NCBI GenBank assembly: GCA_001275005.1
Contig: JWZX01001251.1
Span: 1 to 18,010, forward strand
Direction: 5' to 3'
Length of the DNA: 18,010 nucleotides
From: Chrysochromulina tobinii
Lineage: Eukaryota > Haptophyta > Prymnesiales > Chrysochromulinaceae
Part shown: positions 14,797 through 18,010 of the stretch, one piece after another
How positions within the stretch are numbered: position 1 is the stretch's first letter
Layout: each line of letters starts with the position of its first letter
Notes under the pieces: generated by a model
Databases searched by the model: none
Seen by the model: only the letters and a program-made list of their open reading frames with translations
What the model was told of the DNA's origin: nothing
Made by a program: the position numbers and the translations under genes

Positions 14797-16443
14797 ATGT
14801 CCTCCTACTCACACATCTATGTCCCTCTCATGCACGCCATCCTGAACCACACCGAGCTGGAGGCTGGGTCTTACTTTCTTTCGGCTCAAGCGTGGGCCAC
14901 ACACGATCCTGAGTGGGGCATTCTGGTTCAACAATATCAGGAATGCTTCATCCAGGCCGATGTCGGCCTGCTCGTCGGTTCCGGAGACCAACAGGGCATC
15001 AGGCTCCGGGTGAGCGACGGTGGCTCGAGCATCCTGCAGCTGGGTGTGCTTGAGCAATTTAATGAGCACGAGCAGTCGACGAGACCAGATGGCGACGGTG
15101 ACATATCCTGGCCGTACATCCGGCGAGCACCCGATGGAACTGCAGTCTGCTACTTCCATGACACGGGAGATGATATGGTCCCATATGATCAGTGGCCACT
15201 GTTCGTCAGAGGTCAGGGGGTGACGCAAGAAGGTTTCCTTTCCCAGCACCCTCTCCTGTTTGTGCGACTGCTAGAGATGATCCGCAGATGGATCCACGAC
15301 CCGATGCACGCGCCGGGTGGCGGCGGTGGGGGTGGGGGTGGCGGTGGCGGTGGCGGCGGCAGCGGCGGCGGCGGAGGCGGCAGCGGCGGCGGCGAGGGCG
15401 GCAGAGGCGGCGTTGGCGGCGGCAGCGAGGGCTCTGAGGGCGGCGAGGGCCACGGTGTTGAGGGCGAGGGCGAGGGTGAGGGACCCGAGGGTGGCAGTGG
15501 TGGCGAGGACGAGGGAGGCTCGCCCGCCCGCGTCGAGTATGGCGACATGGCGTATCCTTCCGGCAGCCCTGAGGCACGGACTTATCGCCAGGCCCGGCGC
15601 CATGACCTACTTCATGGACCCGCACGAGGGAGGCGAGAGGGTCTCCAGGCGTTCATGGTAAATGCGATGGGAAATCGACACGCTGCTGCCACAGCCGAAC
15701 TAGAACTTCCAGACGCTCCTGACGCTCCTGACGCTCCTGACGCTCCAGACGCTCCAGACGCTCCAGACAACACCTCCGCTGCTGCCGCCGCCGCCGCCGC
15801 CGCTGCCACTGCCGCCGCTGCCTCTGCCGCCTGCTTGTTGGCCAACCGGCAGAGACGTGCCATGGCTGCGGACGCACGTGCGGCTGCATTTGCTTCTGAA
15901 TCTCGTCGCACCACTGTAGATGCAACAATTGTGCAGCCGGGTGCTGATGCTCACATGGCGGCGCCCGCCACAGTAGTCATGCCCCCTGGCGCGTCTTTGC
16001 TCACGCCTGCAACGAGTTCACTGGGCTCACAACAGCCTCTAGAGGCTACGCACTGTACTAGCGGCGGGTTTCAGTCAGCCAGCACCGACGCAGCCCGGCG
16101 GCGTCGGACTGCGGCAGCAGCAATATTTGCGGAGAGACGGGCTAACTACTCCACTTCCGCAGCTGGCCGTGCTGAAGCAGACGCCTTGGCTTCGGCCTTG
16201 GCTGCGGGTGCTGCAAATGAGGATGACACTTGCCTCATCTGTCGCATTCAGACGGCCACCGAGGCTATCGAGCCGTGCCACCACGTCTCCATGTGTGGCC
16301 CGTGCTTGAGCCAGCAGCGACAGCGGCTGCGACTGGCAACAGCAGACGAGCGTCGATACAGTGACGCACAGGTGCATGACTTCCAGGTTCCCGTGAGCGG
16401 GCTCCTGCGGTGTCCGCTGTGCCGCGTCCTAATGACGAGATAG
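14797..16443 (+). CDS. RING-finger protein, likely E3 ubiquitin ligase
   Basis: I chose the ATG at 14797 (A at -3), giving 548 residues; an in-frame ATG at 14737 lies inside the foldback repeat and is less likely. Residues 1-170 form an unrecognised, globular-looking domain (MSSYSHIYVP, then YQECFIQADVGLL, LRVSDGGSSI, CYFHDTGDDM, FVRLLEMIRRW). Residues 174-245 are a Gly-rich linker, followed by a basic segment, a DAP repeat, an Ala-rich tract and a basic helix. The C-terminus is a C3HC4 RING: Cys 479 and 482, Cys 494, His 496, Cys 500 and 503, Cys 539 and 542 (CPLC), with 11 residues between pairs one and two and 35 before the last pair. Such domains bind two zinc ions and recruit E2 enzymes. 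The RING is only a few residues from the C-terminus. The target is unknown; the N-terminal domain may supply specificity. All zinc ligands are present, so the RING should be functional. Confidence 0.85.
   Translation: MSSYSHIYVPLMHAILNHTELEAGSYFLSAQAWATHDPEWGILVQQYQECFIQADVGLLVGSGDQQGIRLRVSDGGSSILQLGVLEQFNEHEQSTRPDGDGDISWPYIRRAPDGTAVCYFHDTGDDMVPYDQWPLFVRGQGVTQEGFLSQHPLLFVRLLEMIRRWIHDPMHAPGGGGGGGGGGGGGGGSGGGGGGSGGGEGGRGGVGGGSEGSEGGEGHGVEGEGEGEGPEGGSGGEDEGGSPARVEYGDMAYPSGSPEARTYRQARRHDLLHGPARGRREGLQAFMVNAMGNRHAAATAELELPDAPDAPDAPDAPDAPDAPDNTSAAAAAAAAAATAAAASAACLLANRQRRAMAADARAAAFASESRRTTVDATIVQPGADAHMAAPATVVMPPGASLLTPATSSLGSQQPLEATHCTSGGFQSASTDAARRRRTAAAAIFAERRANYSTSAAGRAEADALASALAAGAANEDDTCLICRIQTATEAIEPCHHVSMCGPCLSQQRQRLRLATADERRYSDAQVHDFQVPVSGLLRCPLCRVLMTR
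15712..15765 (+). repeat. Six copies of a 9-bp unit encoding Asp-Ala-Pro
   Basis: Copies are exact except that the last base changes from T to A after the third copy (GACGCTCCT x3, then GACGCTCCA x3). The pattern suggests step-wise duplication inside the linker of the RING protein. It is followed directly by an Ala-coding GCC/GCT tract (15778-15835). Confidence 0.9.
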
Positions 16444-17029
16444 GACTGACTTACTGACGAGAGCAGGCGGTGTAAACGGGGGAAGTCGCATACTCGGAGA
16501 AAAGAATGGCATTCTCTGGGGAGCATAACAGCATGCAATGGCAAACACTTGGCACGTGCGGAGAGGACACGCGTGCCTAATTTGGTGGAGACGGGGGCGG
16601 GCAAAGCATGCGCACGAGAGCACAAACATCAAACTGGTACGTACGGGCAGTCGAGACAGACAGGGGTATGCGGGTTCTAGTGTGCGGGGGGAGACCAGGT
16701 CGAGATCACATCGTGAAGTGATGTGAGCCCTCGCAGAGCCCTCGCGGGCGCGTGTGTGCCATGGTGCGTGTGGTTGACGGGACAATTTCTCTGTCCAGTT
16801 GCGGTCTGTCCGGTTGCGGAGGTAATGTGGTAAATCCGCACTCACGAAAACTCACGACGGTTGAACTTTGAAATCAGGGTATGGCGGGGATTGTGTGCAC
16901 GAATGTCGAATCCAGATATTCATCGATAACTGACAGACACCCTGACATGGCGTCCGTGACGTTTGTGTTGACAGATGCCGTGGGGTTTTTGAAGCATATG
17001 ATTTCGATTAGTGTTCCCTATGATTTCAA
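16444..17029. other. Intergenic region between convergent genes, no supported gene
   Basis: It lies between the 3' ends of the plus-strand RING gene and the minus-strand Pro-rich gene. A TGTAAA at 16471-16476, 28 nt past the RING stop, may act in 3'-end formation. No open frame has coding character, and no RNA gene is recognised. The right end carries the start of the 22-bp direct repeats described separately. Confidence 0.5.
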
Positions 17030-17072
17030 TTAGTGTGCCGGGATAACCCAACGTCCGACCCAGGATAACCCA
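16997..17072. repeat. Two adjacent 22-bp-period direct duplications
   Basis: TATGATTTC(G/A)ATTAGTGT occurs at 16997-17014 and 17019-17036, and GGATAACCCA at 17041-17050 and 17063-17072; both pairs have a period of 22 bp. The block straddles the stop codon of the minus-strand Pro-rich gene and encodes its last residues. Confidence 0.8.
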
Positions 17073-18010
17073 TACAAGTCGGTGTGCGAGCCTGAACCAC
17101 CGTCCTGGCACGCGCTGCCATTTGCCAGGCCATACGTGTTGGTGCACCACATCGGCGGAAGCGAGGGTGAAGGTGAAGGTGGCGGCGGCGAGGGCGGCGG
17201 CGGCGAGGGCGGCGTCGGCGAGGGTGGCGGTGGCGAGGGCAGGGGCGGTGAAGGCGGCGGCGGCGCGGGTGCAGGCGACGAGGGCGGCGGTGGTGAGGGC
17301 GAGGGCGAAGGAGGCGGGGGCGAAGGTGGCGGTGGCGAGGGCGGCGGTGGTGAGGGCGGCGGTGAAGAAGGCGGCGGTGAGGGCGGTGGGGATGGAGGTG
17401 GAGGAGACGGAGGCGGTGATGGTGGCGGCGATGGTGGAGGCGGCAATGGAGGAGGCGGTGACGGAGGAGGAGGCGAGGGCGGCGGTGGCGAGGGCGGCGG
17501 TGACGGCGGCGAATAGTAGCGCCGTCCACAGTCGGTGCAGTCGGTGCCAAAAGCGCACAGAGCCGCTGCACCATACAGGGCGGTGTGCGAGCCTGGGCCG
17601 CCATCTTGGCACGCGCCGTTGCTGGCGTAAGAACCTTGACTAGAACCTTGACTATCAGCGCATAAGTCGTCGCAAATCATGGGTGGGGGCGGCAGCGAGG
17701 GAGGCGGTGGCGACGGCGAGGGTGGGGGCGGTGACGGTGGGAACATGAAGCGTGCGGCGCGGCAGTCGGTGCAGTCCGTGCCCCTGAAACACAGAGCCAC
17801 AGCTCCAAACTGGGTGGTGTGCGAGCCTGGACCGCCATCCTGGCACGCGCCGTTATTTGCTAGCTCACACGTATTGGTGCACCACATCGGCGGAGGCGAG
17901 GGTGGCGGTGAAGGTGGCGGCGGCAAGGGCGGCGGTTTCAAGGGTGGAGGCGGCGAGGGCGGTGGCGGCGAGGGCGATGGCGGCCTCGGCGGTGGCGATG
18001 GAGGAGGTGG
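17030..18010 (-). CDS. Pro/Ser-rich extracellular protein with Cys-rich modules (5' end beyond the window)
   Basis: The frame is open to the right edge, so the N-terminus is missing; 326 residues are visible. Long (S)PPP(P) tracts, as in hydroxyproline-rich cell-wall glycoproteins (extensin/pherophorin-like), separate Cys-rich modules. Module 1 (17762-17887) and module 2 (17528-17680) each have six Cys in the order C-x3-C-xn-GACQDGGPGSH-xn-C-x5-C-x2-C, ending GTDCTDC. Module 3 (17030-17152) begins MWCTNT but has Tyr in place of the second Cys, keeps SACQDGG, and then stops after GLSWVGRWVIPAH without the last three Cys. Orientation is certain because the modules read only on this strand; the opposite strand gives only Gly-rich and Arg-rich frames. 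Secretion and hydroxylation/glycosylation are family knowledge; no signal peptide is visible here. The final module may be decayed or completed by an unseen exon. Confidence 0.8.
   Translation of the reverse strand, partial: PPPPSPPPRPPSPSPPPPSPPPPLKPPPLPPPPSPPPSPPPMWCTNTCELANNGACQDGGPGSHTTQFGAVALCFRGTDCTDCRAARFMFPPSPPPPSPSPPPPSLPPPPMICDDLCADSQGSSQGSYASNGACQDGGPGSHTALYGAAALCAFGTDCTDCGRRYYSPPSPPPSPPPPSPPPPSPPPPLPPPPSPPPSPPPSPPPPSPPPSPPPSSPPPSPPPPSPPPPSPPPPSPSPSPPPPSSPAPAPPPPSPPLPSPPPPSPTPPSPPPPSPPPPSPSPSLPPMWCTNTYGLANGSACQDGGSGSHTDLYGLSWVGRWVIPAH

Noticed and set aside
17082-17643. Gly-rich and Ala/Arg-rich plus-strand frames at the right end
   Set aside because: They are the reverse complement of PPPS codons; the Cys-rich modules read only on the minus strand.
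1-18010. tRNA, rRNA, transposase or prokaryotic defence genes
   Set aside because: I looked on both strands and recognised none; the gene types and intron point to ordinary eukaryotic nuclear DNA.

Overview
This is nuclear DNA of a eukaryotic microalga, most likely a haptophyte-like lineage. The evidence is high GC with strong GC3, widely spaced mono-exonic genes, one clear GT-AG intron, an AATAAA-type poly(A) signal, no ribosome-binding sites or operons, and protein types common in such algae: Pro/Ser-rich walls with Cys-rich modules, long Ala-rich coiled coils, P-loop sulfotransferases, PDZ and RING proteins. The lineage call is an inference; no organism marker gene is present.

Layout: the 3' end of an unrecognised gene enters at the left edge (3-245, +). 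After about 950 bp with an AT-rich minisatellite comes a multi-pass membrane protein interrupted by one intron (1192-3317, +). A 940-residue coiled-coil protein with a small C-terminal beta-sandwich-like domain follows closely (3474-6296, +). About 1.7 kb of mostly non-coding DNA follows, holding one small coding-like fragment on the minus strand (6776-6937). Then comes a 1239-residue protein made of a Pro/Ala-rich region and two tandem sulfotransferase-like units (7977-11696, -). It is divergent from a two-PDZ protein (11943-12872, +), which converges on a second, more canonical sulfotransferase-like gene (13069-14433, -). That gene shares a divergent 363-bp upstream region with a RING-finger protein (14797-16443, +). 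This upstream region is packed with nested inverted repeats, including a 38-bp perfect palindrome inside a 140-bp foldback. The right edge holds the 3' part of a Pro-rich extracellular-type protein with Cys-rich modules (17030 to edge, -), whose last module is eroded.

Functional links are modest. Two sulfotransferase-like genes lie within 7 kb and a wall-type glycoprotein lies nearby, which is compatible with sulfated glycan or extracellular-matrix production, but eukaryotic gene neighbourhood alone is weak evidence. I see no prokaryotic-style defence system, CRISPR array, transposase or RNA gene. The most unusual items are the nested palindromes upstream of the RING gene, the duplicated sulfotransferase-like protein with its paired Cys-Trp motif, the Arg-to-Cys change in the PAPS-binding region of the second sulfotransferase, and the decayed last module of the wall protein.
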